A stretch of DNA of 52,233 bases, from NCBI GenBank assembly GCA_000697475.1, contig JNEU01000605.1, positions 1 through 52,233 on the forward strand, written 5' to 3'. The position numbers and the translations under genes were made by a program. Positions 11,830-23,505 of the stretch are shown here, piece by piece (positions within the stretch are counted from its first letter, which is position 1; each line of letters opens with the position of its first letter). Source of the DNA: Lichtheimia corymbifera B2541. Lineage: Eukaryota; Mucoromycota; Mucoromycetes; Mucorales; Lichtheimiaceae. The notes beneath the pieces were generated by a model that made no database searches, was not told where the DNA came from, and saw nothing but the letters and a program-made list of their open reading frames with translations.

Positions 11830-12601
11830 CTAGCTCATTTCCACATCCTCGTCACTGGATTTCTTGGATGAATCCATCTTTTGCTTGCCCTTGTCTTGAT
11901 CCTTCTTGTGATATTCACGTAATTCCTTCTCAACCTTGCCATCGTCATCATAAACGAGCACACCTTGTTTCCAAGTGCCATACTTCATACCAAGCTCCTT
12001 GTTGTAAGCGTATTCACGTGCAATATCATCCGCGTTGCCCTTCCATCCACGATAGAGTTGCAAGTTTTGTCGTCCAATCAATCGTATACATTTGATGCGT
12101 AGTTCATTGGTTGTCTAGGAAAGGTAGGCAGGCAATAAGCAAGAGTATGACATTTATATATATGTAAAACTTACCCATTTTGGCAGCAATTCCTTAGAGA
12201 CTTCACCAAAGTTACCAATACCATATTTCTCAATGCCCTCAATAAGCAAATCCTTTTCAGCATCAGTCCACTTGCGAGTAGGTTGGCGTTTGGCACCACG
12301 AGGAGGTCGAAAATAGCTATCGTAAAACGTACACCATGAACCCTTTCGTTCTCACAATGTCCTCCATCACCACCACTTACTCTTGATTCAACGAGCCATC
12401 CGGGTGAATGATATTCTTTGTGATTTCAAAGTCGGGTCGAACGCAAAACTTGAGTCTGAATTGCTTGATCCACTCTTGTTTGGCACGCACTCGTTCCTGT
12501 TCAGGGCTAAGCACCATTGGCGTTTCCTCTTGTTTCACTTGAGGTGGATCAATGATCATGGCTTCACTCGTTTCAAGATGGTTGGTATCGTCTGCTGTCA
12601 T
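11830..12601 (-). CDS. SANT/Myb-like domain protein
   Basis: Exons 12601-12381, 12316-12175 and 12114-11830; 215 residues. The N-terminus is acidic/Pro-rich (PPQVKQEETP). A Myb/SANT-like helix set follows at about residues 85-140 with RKWTDAEKDLLIEGIEKYG, IGNFGEVSKELLPKW, and NELRIKCIRLIGRQNLQLY. The tail is rich in Lys, Asp and Ser. Proteins of this type bind DNA or chromatin; the extended GRQNLQLYRGWKGN block belongs to a distinct subfamily seen in fungi and protists, from memory. The start MTADD is preferred because the longer open frame upstream reads through a GT/GA microsatellite in the leader. Target genes unknown. Confidence 0.75.
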
Positions 12602-13137
12602 GATGGCGCAATGGAAAGTAGAGAGAGGGAGAGAGAGAGCGGGGAAGAGAGAAAGAGGTGTGTGTGTGTGTGTGTGCGTGTGTGGCGGACGTGTTTTTTT
12701 AAAATAGAGGTTGTCGTGTTCATTTCGCGTTCCACAACATGCCAATCAATAAAAGAATTCACCAGACAATGCATCCAAGATTATCTATTGTATCCATAAC
12801 ATGCTGGAAGATAAGGTAACGCGACTAAAAAGTATACCATACTAAGTGGGAGGGGATGTGGATTATAAGCGCAAAACTAACCAAGAGAGATATAAAGTGT
12901 AGTAAGAGTGGAGGAAGAATATGACAGAAAAGAGAAATATGTACATAAGTCTACAAGCGGATGAAGAGGGGGGGGGTCTTTTGTGTATCATACTATTTTA
13001 ACCGGTTATTATAAATGGGAGAAAGAAGACATAACATAAAAAAAAGGTGTTGCGGGCGAGATAGAGAAAGAGAGAGGGCACCAGTGACATAAAAGGAGCG
13101 GGCATAACGACGTTGGATATAATATATATACTTTTTT
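12602..13137. other. Intergenic with GA- and GT-rich leader of the SANT gene
   Basis: GA-rich then (GT)n sequence at about 12617-12683 lies directly upstream of the SANT gene start. The rest is A-rich with no gene seen. Confidence 0.5.
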
Positions 13138-14356
13138 TTAACATGCGAATTCGTTGTAATATGCTGATGGCTGTTGTTGTTGTTGTTGTGCCATGTCGAG
13201 GAATGTGAGATCAAGTTCATGGTGGTGGGTGGCAAAGATGGGTTCCGAGAGTCGTCGCATATCCTGCAACATAACGATCATTTAGGTGAATCTCTCAATT
13301 CTTAGGATCATGCATCACTTTGGAGCTTACCTCATTCAAATCATTGGATGCTTGTGGCAAAATGGGACAGGAGCTTCTTCGTAGCAACTCGTCGTTCAAA
13401 TAGTAAATGTCATCTGTGGCATGTGGATGAACAGGAGGAATCAATGATGCTGTTGCTGCATCTGCTGCTGAGGATGTTGTTGAGGGTGATAATGGAAACA
13501 AAGTATCAAAAGCAGCAGCGGTTGTCAACACATCTTGTTCTGGCATATGGCCCATCCAGTCACCACCACCACCATATTCCATATTTCTTGAACACTGCTC
13601 TTGCTGTTGCTGCTGTTGTTGCTGCATTGCTTTACATTCAAAGTCATCATTGCATGCAGCTACTGCTGCTGTAGGCCAGAATGGATCCATGGGGAAAGGT
13701 GGGGTGATAGGCTCAACTACAAGTGGATGTTGTTGTTGATCAACCATGGAGGTGGATGAAGGTGACATGTGATGTTGATCGTTGATTGTACCAATTTGCT
13801 CCTGTTGTTGCTGTTGTTGCTCACGACGTTGCTGAGCTTTTGCTTTTGCGCGTCGATTCTGAAACCACACTTGCACGCCACGGGGTGTCATCCCTAATTT
13901 CTGAGCCAAGGCACGTCGCTTTTGTGCATTGGGTTTGGGGGTCTCATGAAATGTCTTTTCGAGTACCTTGAACTGAGCACGCGATGTCCGTCGTCGATGC
14001 TTTACTTCAAATGGATTATAAAAAGATGGTTTGAAATCACCAGGTTGAGAGGCACGACAACATTCACAATCGACAATCGAGCTGCTGCTTGGAGATGATG
14101 ATGATGGTGATGTTCCACAAGGTATCACCATTGGCGGTGGTGGTGGTGGTGGTTGACATGCACCCATGGTCATTTGTGTCATGTTGTGGTATGACCACAT
14201 ATCATCAATAAGCTGTGGTTGTGGTTGTGGTGGTGGAACAACGTTGTTACAAAAGCAAGGTTGTTGGTTGTGGCATAAAATATAATCATCGCATTCGGGA
14301 GTGGTGGCCACTGTGGTGGGTGTGGTGCTGTTGCTGAATCCACTGATACCGTTCAT
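13138..14356 (-). CDS. Homeodomain transcription factor
   Basis: Exons 14356-13331 and 13263-13138 (intron 67 bp); 383 residues. A homeodomain spans about residues 118-178: RRRTSRAQFKVLEKTFHE, then RRALAQKLGMTPRGVQVWFQ and NRRAKAKAQQRR; recognition-helix residues W, F, N and R (WFQNRR) are intact. Flanks are low complexity: PPPPPPP, Ser runs, two poly-Gln tracts encoded by CTG/TTG-type repeats, and a QQQQQQ run in the last exon. It should act in the nucleus as a sequence-specific regulator. A long gene-poor upstream region fits a regulated developmental gene, by inference. The downstream exon is supported by an in-frame junction (GAG|GATATG) and consensus splice sites. Confidence 0.9.
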
Positions 14357-14564
14357 AATTTAAAAATAATGCTGGGTCATATAGGTGTGTTCCTTAGTAA
14401 TGTATGTAGTGTACAGCAACGATGATGCGTATGTGTATGGCTCTGCTTATATATATATATATATATATGCGTATGCAAAAGCAGAGAACAAAAAGAGAAG
14501 AAGAAAAAAAGGTTGGAGCAGTCAAGAGAGAGGGTGAAATACCATATGTCTATATATAGACGTT

Positions 14565-14605
<41 letters not shown>
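14565..14605. repeat. (TG)n microsatellite
   Basis: About 20 uninterrupted TG dinucleotides, about 210 bp upstream of the homeodomain start. Preceded at about 14450-14468 by an AT run. Confidence 0.95.
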
Positions 14606-14609
<4 letters not shown>

Positions 14610-16746
14610 TGGCAGGTGCGCATGTTGTTGTATCTCGCAGTTCTTCTAATAAAGTGAAGGAATGTGAGGGGTTGATGTGGAGCTGAGGGGTTGTTTTACG
14701 CGTTCTAATTATGCACGTTCAGGAGAAGCAAGAACAATGTAAAGCAGAAAAAGGGTGGCAATAAGTTGACGAGTATACCATGTCGCCAAGACCTAGTGGA
14801 TATGTGAATTGAAGTGATGGGGAAAAACAAGTAGTAGTAATATGTAGTAGCAAGAGGAGCTTGCAGATATCGACAGCAGCAGAACAGCTCTTGAATTCTA
14901 GTTTCGGGGGTGAGTATCGTCATGTTTGTTGGGGGAGTGGAATGATGGGCCAGGGTTTGGAATGAATGAGATAAACGTTAATCTTCTCTATTATACTTGC
15001 TCTCCCCCTTTCTTGGTTGCTCTTTACATCCAAGTCGTTGGATCATCCCTAAGCTCATGTATATATATCAAAGGCAATTTTAAGCGATGTTTAAAAAGAG
15101 CCACTGTCAAAATCGATGCATAGTGATCATGAAAATGATACTGCTAATCCAAGACAACCACGGATGAATAATGGGCATGATACCATAGGGTAAACAAACA
15201 TGCATACATATATCCCGCCCTCGTTTTGAAAAAAAAATGACAGCTTGTTGAAGCACGTGTGCCCCTGGTTGCACCCAATGCTCTACACCCATTGATGGTG
15301 TTACACGCACTTGTCCGAGAAGAACATGACGTTATAATCTACCAACGTACTCTTCCCCTTGAAAGCCGTCTTTTTTTTTGTGGATCAACTATAGCGGTAA
15401 GGATTTCGAAGGAGCAACAACAACGTCAACAACAGAAAGGGGATGTTGAATAGCGTGCGCTCATTTTGCGTGTGTTGGTGTTTGCCAGGTACATGCAGCT
15501 CGTTATTAATTACACTCTGCAAGCAGACGTGGTTCACATCAAGACTCATCCGCAACATGTGCAAGCTGGTTTCCCCTACATACGGGATAAAGGGGGGCGG
15601 TTTACGCATAGACCAGCTTTCAACAAGGGCTCACTCATCATCCATCGCTGATCCATCTATTTGTGTTCTTGATTGATAATAAGCAGATGCAAGTATACAC
15701 ACATGACATACACACACGCACTCACTCACTCACCACCCTCCTCAGGCTGCATCCAAAAGTTGCTTGTGTACGTACATGTATATATACGCATGGTATCACG
15801 CAGGAACATGACGCGTGGTTTTAGATAGGATAAATCTCCTGGTTGTGCTTCCAAAGGAGTGGGTCACGACAAAATGGTAGCAGGGTGCAACGGAGGAATG
15901 ATCGGGATATGGAAGCGAGTTCTCGGTGGTAATCTCCATGTTTGGAATATTATTCCTGCTAGGTACTCCAGCTTGGCATCTGTCAGATGCAGCACACTCG
16001 CATCATCTGATGACGGGTTTTCTTTATTACCCATCTCATATCCCATGCACCCATCACTGAAACACAAACAATGCCGTACTTGCATTGTGGCACCATTCTC
16101 TTACACTGCTGCAGCCACAACAGCATCGTCATTAAAACATGCCGCATCTACAAAAAGTGCCACGCTCTGTTTACGCTCTCGCCATTTGGTGCAAACACAG
16201 CACCATCGACCGACATCATTTGTTGCACCCCCTTTGGTGGAGATTTTAGGGATAAAACTCGCATCCATACATTCACCTCTGATTTATAAATCCGGTTATA
16301 TTACGATTGATCTTTTCTTTTCGCATAAAATGTTTTTCTCGTATCTCTTTTTTTTCTTTTTCTTCAATACAACTTTGACTTTGTTGATCTTTCCACGCAT
16401 GTCATCGATTTCCTTTTCGGGCCCAATGTCATGCGGATGTCAGGTAGACCCTAAATGTGCATAAATACTCACCACCTCTTTTCTTTGGGGGCGTATGCCA
16501 TTGCTGACATTGCACATTACATTATTCATTCATGCCATTGGTGTGGTGACGATCATTGTGTATTTGACAATCACCTCATCCCAAGTGTTTTGTGAACAAG
16601 CCCGCGTAAATACTGCTCCCTTGGCATGGTCTCCTTTTTCCAAAGTATTATAAACCGACCAGGAGAGGTGTCAGGGACAAAGTAATACAAATCGCAAATC
16701 CAATAAAAAGAAAAAAAAAGAGGTGACCAACATACGCACGCACGAA

Positions 16747-16770
16747 CACACACACACACACACACACACA
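16747..16770. repeat. (AC)n microsatellite
   Basis: About 12 AC dinucleotides in the homeobox-kinase intergenic region. Confidence 0.9.
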
Positions 16771-17191
16771 AACACCCCTCTCTATGATCATCACCACCAC
16801 TCTTATTGTGCTCTCATTATTAGCATTAGCTGAGCACATACCCCATTATTATTGATCATAAACAGCTGTTGTCAAACCAACGATGATCCACCACGCGCCT
16901 GTATACCTTCTGTAAGCGGGTTTGGGAGTTAAGTTATATCCACCACAGCATGTGCATGGACGTGAAGAGGGGTGATGGTGTTAATGTGTGTCTTGAGAAA
17001 AGACGCTTACATCCTCTCACACACACTCTCTCTATTACTCCTATGCCAAAAAGTCAGTCCTTTGTATATCTCTTTCCGCTCGACTTTTTCTTTTTCTTTT
17101 CTTTTCTCTTTTTCACCTTTATCATAAGGCCCTTGATTTGTTCCTTGCCAACCAACCCTATTGTGTTATTGGCTGACCTTATCACACCTTT

Positions 17192-20100
17192 ATGTCAGCA
17201 GCAGCAGCATCCTCGTGCACACAATCACGAATGGCCCGATCCAAACAACCTGATATGCTTCTTGACAAAAGCCATGAGCAGGCCGCTGTCGACTTTATGA
17301 ACCAAGTCCTCGGTGATATTGATCCACCTATCGAATGCGGCAAATTGCATGAGATGCTCAAAGATGGCGTTTTGCTTTGCAAGTATGTATCTGTTCAGCA
17401 TAATACCATCATTTGGGTTCTCATCAACAAGCATCTAGCCTCGTCAACAAACTACGTCCAGGAACCATCAAGCATGTTGGACAACGTAATCTCACATTTA
17501 TCAAGGTATATACAATAGAAGCTAATTTTATAAAAGAGGGATTGCTAATGTATTACATATGTATAGATGGATAATATCACTCGATTCTTGCAAGGAGCGC
17601 GTCAGGTATGTTCCATGTTGTGTCTGTGCTTTCTTGTATTGTGCGGCTGAGGGAGGACACCCATACTGAAAAGAGATATATTAGCTTGGTCTTTCCGATA
17701 GTCAACTTTTCGAAACCAATGACCTGTTTGAGGCAAAAGACATTCCGGCGGTATGTAAAAAAGAAATTGAATGGTACTCCTTGATACTAACAGTGAGAGA
17801 CCCTTACGCAGGTCATCCATACAATTATGGCAATTGCACAAATGTATAGCAATGAAAAGAAGGAGGAGCATAACAAGGAGGAGGATGGACAGTCAGCTGG
17901 ATCTCCCCAGGAAAAGGAGCAAGAGCAAGAGCAAGTAGAGGAACCTACTATAATGGGTGAGCGGCTTGTTTAATTTCAGAAAGGGGGGAAAAAGGGAGAA
18001 TGAGATGATTTACCATCACCATAATCATTGTAGCCATAGCAACGACGACGACGACGACCAGCAACGATAATGATCCTTGTTCAGGGCACCGAGATGTACG
18101 CGATATCTTCTCCATCAGCACGACTGGCCCTGATAATACGACGTTGAACCATAATAATCCTGCATTGGCTCGGCCTCCGAAATCACCCCTTCGTCCTGCA
18201 TCTAGTAAAAGACGACCACGACGTAAGAGCATTGATACAAGTGCAACCGATGAAGATCGCTGGCCGACATGTTCACGACCCACCTTTGCAACACAAGGAA
18301 GACAATCCGACTACGTTGCCTTATCACGCACCTCATCCACGTCTTCATGTAACTCGTTCATGTCGTCTCCCAATGGATCGCCCAAAGCTACACGTCGACA
18401 AAGCGTTAACTTTCCGCAACAGCACCACCAAAATCAATACCATCAGCATTCCCCACCTCCTCGTCCTCAGTCTCAACATATCAAAGCAGAAAGTCTTGGA
18501 CGCAAGCTGGATCGCAATCTCGCCAAATCGGTGGAGGAAGGTCGTTCAGCTGAGAAGTTGTTACTGAAAAGCAAGGATGGCATGACACGTGCACAGTATC
18601 AACTTGGCAACTGCATTGGAAAAGGTCAATTCGGTGCCGTCTATCGAGCGTTGGATCTCGGTACGGGTGAAACAGTTGCTGTCAAGCGGATCAAGCTGCA
18701 TGATGCTGAAGATCAAGATGATATCATGAAGGAGGCGACCTTACTCAAGACGCTAAGTCATTGCAATGTCATTCAATATCTCGGCTTTATTCCCAGTCGA
18801 AATCATATCAACATTATCCTCGAGTAAGTGAACGATCTCTCTCTCTCTATTTGATATCATGGTGACTAATAATAATGATGATGATAATAGATATGCAGAA
18901 GGTGGTTCGCTCATGTCCACACTCAAGGCATTTGGTGCATTCCCAGAAAAGCTCGTTGCATCATTTTGCATGAAGATCCTGAATGGCTTGGAGTATTTGC
19001 ATGCAAACGAAGTGGTGCATTGTGATCTCAAGGCGGCGAATATTCTTACCACCAAAACGGGCGATGTCAAGTTATCCGATTTCGGTGTCTCTCTCAACCT
19101 CAAGAAAACCAAAGTCGATGCGAACGATGTATCAGGAACACCCAATTGGATGGCACCGGAAGTGATTGAGCTCAAGGGAGCATCATCCAAATCAGATATA
19201 TGGTCACTTGGATGCACGTTGATCGAGTTGATCACAGGCAAACCACCTTATGCCGATCTCATTGCCATGTCTGCCATGTTTCGTATTGTCGAGGACGATC
19301 ATCCACCTTTGCCCGATGTATCAGAGCCCATGCATGATTTTCTATTGAGCTGTTTCCAGAAACATCCACAAGATAGACCCTCAGCCACCGAACTTTTAGA
19401 CCATCCATGGCTTCAAATGCATAGTGCCGTTGCTGGTGCCAGTAGACCTACATCCATGCTACAACATCATCAATCATCACAGCAACAAAACAATCGGTCC
19501 ATGAGTCGTCCTGCCTCCATGGTAGCACAGCAACAACCTATCTCCTCTTCAAGTGAGCCTACAAAGGAAAACGCCTTACCATCAGGTGCTAGACAACAAA
19601 GACAAGGTGGTAGTAGTAGTAGTAGTAGTAGTAGGCCATCATCTGTGGTACATCCTTTGGATAATCGACCCTTATCTGAGAATATTCTTATGGATCCCAT
19701 CACACATCGATTCATCAAAATGTCCTTTGGCAAAGGTAAACGAGAGAAAAGATATACATCATGGATAGGTTGACTGATCCAAGACCCTTTCTTAAAAGTG
19801 GTCGAATGCAAGGTGTGTGGCGACTTGATGAAATCACAAGCCATCTTTTGCGAGGTCTGTGCGTTGATTTGTCATGATAATTGCAAAAAGCTGGCGTTTT
19901 CTTGTCCACCCAAGGTGAACGATCAACAACCTTCGTACGACGTGAGTTGACATGTGGTTCTTGTGACACGTGGGTAAGGGATGGGATGGGCTAATTGATT
20001 GATTGATTTGTTGTAGTGGGTATTTTCCGCAAAGATCTATAACAATAATGGTGATCGACGAAGTGCAAGTTTGCCAACGGATTCCAGTCGACCCAGTGAT

Positions 20101-20310
20101 CACCCACAATTCGAAAGTATTCGAAAGTATTCTGTGGCTCTTGGTTTGACACCACGTGAGGAACAAGCATTGTGTGAGAACCAAGCCTTATTGACGCATA
20201 CATTGGCCATGCAACATGACAACCCGGCTGCTGTCGCGAATCTTTTAAACAAGAAACAAACCAAGGATCGTAAAAAGAGTCTCCGTGGCACATGGGCGAA
20301 TTTGTTTTAA
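17192..20310 (+). CDS. CH domain - STE-type Ser/Thr kinase - C1 domain protein
   Basis: Nine exons: 17192-17382, 17439-17505, 17567-17605, 17685-17750, 17812-17956, 18034-18823, 18891-19735, 19799-19941, 20017-20310; about 859 residues. Residues about 28-135 form a calponin-homology domain (MLKDGVLLCNLVNKLRPGTI, FIKMDNITRFLQGARQLGL, DLFEAKDIPAVIHTI). A Ser/Arg/Pro/Gln-rich linker follows, then a kinase domain at about 357-610: GKGQFG, VAVK (K387), HCDLKAAN (D478), DFG (D496), GTPNWMAPEV. The kinase resembles Cdc7/SepH/Cdc15 septation-initiation kinases. A C1-like zinc finger at about 703-755 has the H-x-F start and C-x2-C, C-x2-C, H-x2-C spacing (ECKVCGDL, FCEVCALICHDNC). CH suggests actin or scaffold binding and C1 lipid or protein binding. 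The acceptor of exon 6 could be 18040 instead of 18034. Confidence 0.88.
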
Positions 20311-20522
20311 AGTCATCATCATTGTTCTTCTGTAATTGTTGTATATCTAATAGCTAAGCGTAATTGTTACTACTTTATTCTTCTCTATATCACGTAATGA
20401 ATTTTTAAAAGAAACGGCGGAAAAAGTTGCTACATTCTTTGTTTGTATAATATGGGAACCGCGGGACAAGGAGGAGGGGATCTTCCATTTGCGGGGTGGT
20501 GTGCTCTGCAATGACATGTGAT

Positions 20523-20530
20523 TTATAAAT
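20523..20530 (+). promoter_or_regulatory. Possible TATA box of histidine phosphatase gene
   Basis: TATAAAT-like element about 45 bp upstream of the ATG at 20574. Placement is plausible but untested. Confidence 0.35.
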
Positions 20531-20573
20531 AACGGGCGTACACAGTTGCTCTCCTTTTACCTATTTCTTTCCC

Positions 20574-21532
20574 ATGGCACCCATTGCTATTGATACCGTC
20601 TTTGTTGTAAGGCACGGTGAACGTCTCGGTAAATTATTAATCATCGCATACTCTACATCCCATCATCACTTGTACTCACCTTTATCCACCACCACCACCA
20701 CCACCACCACAGATCACGTATCCAAGACATGGCAACCTGATCCAGCACACGGCTTATGGGATCCTCCTTTATCAGACAAGGCAAGTTGTATTGCCACTCG
20801 TACTCTTGTATCCTTATATATATTGGACAAGGGGGCAATGTACACTGATATACAGTGCAACGTCAGGGACGAGACCAAGCTAACCGTACCGGCCAATACC
20901 TTGTGCGCCTAATGCACGACAGCAACATTGACGTTAACACTGCACGAATCGTCATTTATACCTCGCCATTTCAACGATGCCTTGATACAGCACTTGATAT
21001 AGCACAGCATTTCCCTTGTCGCAACACCACCCTACGGCTTGAACTAGGTTTAGGAGAATGGATGTCAGAAGAGTTCTTTAGCGATCCGCCAAGCCCAGCA
21101 TCCCGTCTCGTATCCAGGCAACAAGAGGCACTTGCACGTAAACAGTTGGCATCTTACAGGACAACATCCTTGACCATGCCACAAGTTGATTATGCGCATC
21201 CATCCATATCCAATGAATTTGCATACCCTGAATCTTATACCGACATGGTGAAGCGATTGGAAAAGACACGTACGCATTGTTTGCAGCAAGCAAAAGACAA
21301 AGAGATTGCTATATTTGTGACACATGCCATTTGTTGTCATGCATTACTGGATGGTTTCCGTGGCAAACAAACTCGACCTCTTGAAGCCCCTTATTGCAGT
21401 GTATCACGCATTACCCACACAAAGCAACCCTCCAATATTCACACCCCTCCTCCTTCTCCCCCATCCACCAATGACACTGATCCATGGAACATTGATCTAT
21501 TGTTCTCCAAAATTCACCTTGAATATTATTGA
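20574..21532 (+). CDS. Histidine phosphatase (phosphoglycerate-mutase-like) family protein
   Basis: Exons 20574-20628, 20713-20780 and 20867-21532; 262 residues. The phosphohistidine motif RHGER (H14) opens the protein, followed by WDPPLSDKGRDQA, TSPFQRCLDTA and, near the end, VTHAICCHALLDG with the second catalytic His (H194), the order of branch 1 of the histidine phosphatase superfamily. Intron 2 (20781-20866) has a GC donor (AAG|GCAAGT). The family includes phosphoglycerate mutases, phosphatases of small metabolites and inactive regulators; the eukaryotic subgroup with this loop pattern is mostly uncharacterised. Here both catalytic His are present, so activity is likely. Substrate unknown. 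Ends 35 bp from the convergent uL13 stop. Confidence 0.85.
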
Positions 21533-21556
21533 ATTTCTGTGTATACCAATTGAACA

Positions 21557-21562
21557 AATAAA
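21557..21562 (+). terminator. Polyadenylation-like AATAAA
   Basis: AATAAA 24 bp after the histidine phosphatase stop, inside the 35-bp gap to the convergent uL13 gene. The two 3' UTRs must overlap. Confidence 0.4.
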
Positions 21563-21567
21563 GGAAT

Positions 21568-22307
21568 CTAATAGCCCAAAGCAGCGAGGGAGGCGTTGAT
21601 ATCCTTGACAGCATCAGCCTTGGAAGCAATAGCCTTCTTTTCAATGGCAGCAAGAGCAACCTTGCGTTCGTGGTAAGCAGCAGCCTTAGCCTTACGCTTG
21701 TCTTCGAGCTTGGCAACGACGTCTTGGTACTTCCAGCCATATTCCTTGGAGATACGGGCAAGGGTGGTGTACTTGCGACCAGGCTTCAAACGTTGAACAC
21801 GAAGGGCATCAGGGATCACCATACGCTTGACCTTGTCATAAGGAGCAGGAACACCTTCGAAAAGCTTGATGCGATCCAAAGCAGCAGCACCACGAGCAGT
21901 CTTGTGAGGAATCATACCACGGATAGCCTTGTACAAGATGCGAGAAGGAGCACGGAAATGGAAGGGACCACCACGACGAGGGTTGACACGGTTTTGCTTG
22001 TGCAAGTAAGAGTGGTACTTGACTATATATATATATGATCTCGATGAATATCCCATACCATTTCCCTCCTATTATCATCCACTTACGCTTGTTACGGAAG
22101 AACTCGCCAGACACATTCAATTCTTCGCAGCGGACAACAACGACCTTTTGGCCGCTCAAGGCCTGCTTGGCGACAATCGAAGACAAACGACCGAGGAGAT
22201 GACCCTTGCCGTCAATGACAACCACCTGAAAACGATCCCCATTAGCAATCATTCCAATCGGCGCCATGTCGAGAGGGGGTGCGACTCACCTTTTCAAAAG
22301 TGCTCAT
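21568..22307 (-). CDS. RPL16: 60S ribosomal protein uL13 (L13a / Rpl16)
   Basis: Exons 22307-22290 (MSTFEK), 22225-22087 and 22022-21568; 203 residues, close to yeast Rpl16 (199). Features: [71 protein letters not shown] and a Lys/Ala-rich C-terminal helix typical of eukaryotic uL13. It binds 25S rRNA near the polypeptide exit side of the large subunit. A very short first coding exon is common in fungal ribosomal protein genes. The leader is GA-rich. Codon choice looks strongly biased to C-ending codons, as expected for a highly expressed gene. Confidence 0.96.
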
Positions 22308-23505
22308 TATAAAAAGAGGGCGGGAAAAAGAGAGAGAGAAAGAAACTGAGCGCGCGTGAAAACACAAACCTTTTGAAAATTCTTGTCGCCACCGACAACA
22401 CACTGGGATCAGCCAATCACAAGGCCAGACTTGACACCTGTCAATCACCGTTTATTCATTCACCGGCCCTTTCCATTAGGTTGTAGTTATACTCGTTATA
22501 TTATTTTATAAAACACTATCTTTCATTGAATTGGATTATAAATGCTGACATGCGTAGCCATCATGGAAAGTGAATAAAAGTGGACCATCTGCTGGGTCAG
22601 GCATGGATGTCATTATCTACCACTCACGCAAATGAGACCATACGATACGTAACAGCCTTCATCCTTTAACACTATCCCCGTTTTCCCATTCATCCACAAT
22701 AAATACTCGCACACATGCCCAAATATTACCTTCACGATTAGTGGCCATCTCGTCCTCATTAAAAAGTATTCGCATCCTTCACGTATATCACTTTTATCTA
22801 CCTGCTGTCCTCACTCATGAAAGCATTGTGGCATGGGGCTGTCCCATGGCATACGTACACTCACCATTGCCTTTGATCACCACAACTCTTCATCCTACCT
22901 CCTTGATGATCTGATCTGTAATAGCAGAATATACACGCGGTGTCTGAACAAGCTATGTATATAAGGGGCAAATGCAATATACGTTGCACAAAGAGTGCTA
23001 TTATGCCTGATGCATATGTAGAACTTCTCGACATTATGATGACCAGGAGTAGGAATATTTGACAATCCGCATTTACCTTTTGGCAAGCCTGGGCAATATG
23101 TACATACCACCACCACCGCCAACTCTTTCCAAAGGAGCAAGTTGTTTCCGATATAGTTTGCATTTATTAGAGGATAAACGTTCTAAGCTACATACTACAT
23201 ACACATGTTTAGTTGACCAAAGGTAGCATCGTTCACACTCGCACTCCTAGATCACACTCAATTTACTTGATGTCTTTGCTTTGCATTCAGGGGTGCAGGA
23301 AGTTGTTGGCCTACAAATGTGGTTACATATACTACTATCTGGGTTTGCGCCCACATCATGCGTTTGGAACTCCCATCGTCAATCAATTCGTACTCCTGTT
23401 GATGATAATGACGTGATAGAATCACCACTAACAATATAAATACAACCGTAACACGTCGTCTGGCACATTTCCTCACCCATTCTTATATCACAGCAGTAAT
23501 ATATA
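22308..23505. other. Intergenic, 1.2 kb, no supported gene
   Basis: Holds the uL13 promoter (GA-rich near 22320-22350) and the upstream region of the secreted protein gene. Short open frames on the minus strand at 22861-23163 lack any family features. Confidence 0.5.
23435..23440 (+). promoter_or_regulatory. Possible TATA box of secreted protein gene
   Basis: TATAAA about 65 bp upstream of the ATG at 23506. Confidence 0.4.

Larger units (their letters stand above)
14357..17191. other. 2.8-kb divergent intergenic region, no supported gene
   Basis: Lies between the homeodomain gene (minus) and the kinase gene (plus). It holds AT repeats near 14450, a long TG run, an AC run, and a pyrimidine-rich stretch at about 17075-17120 just before the kinase start. 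Open frames such as 15859-16464 show no family resemblance and end in low-complexity Phe codons. Probably promoter and 5' UTR sequence of both genes. Confidence 0.55.

Noticed and set aside
12602..12745. Upstream extension of the SANT-domain protein
   Set aside because: It translates a GT/GA microsatellite (HTHTHTHT); the ATG at 12601 is a better start.
15859..16464. 201-codon open frame in the homeobox-kinase interval
   Set aside because: Composition is random-like with a long Phe run from a poly-pyrimidine tract and no family resemblance.
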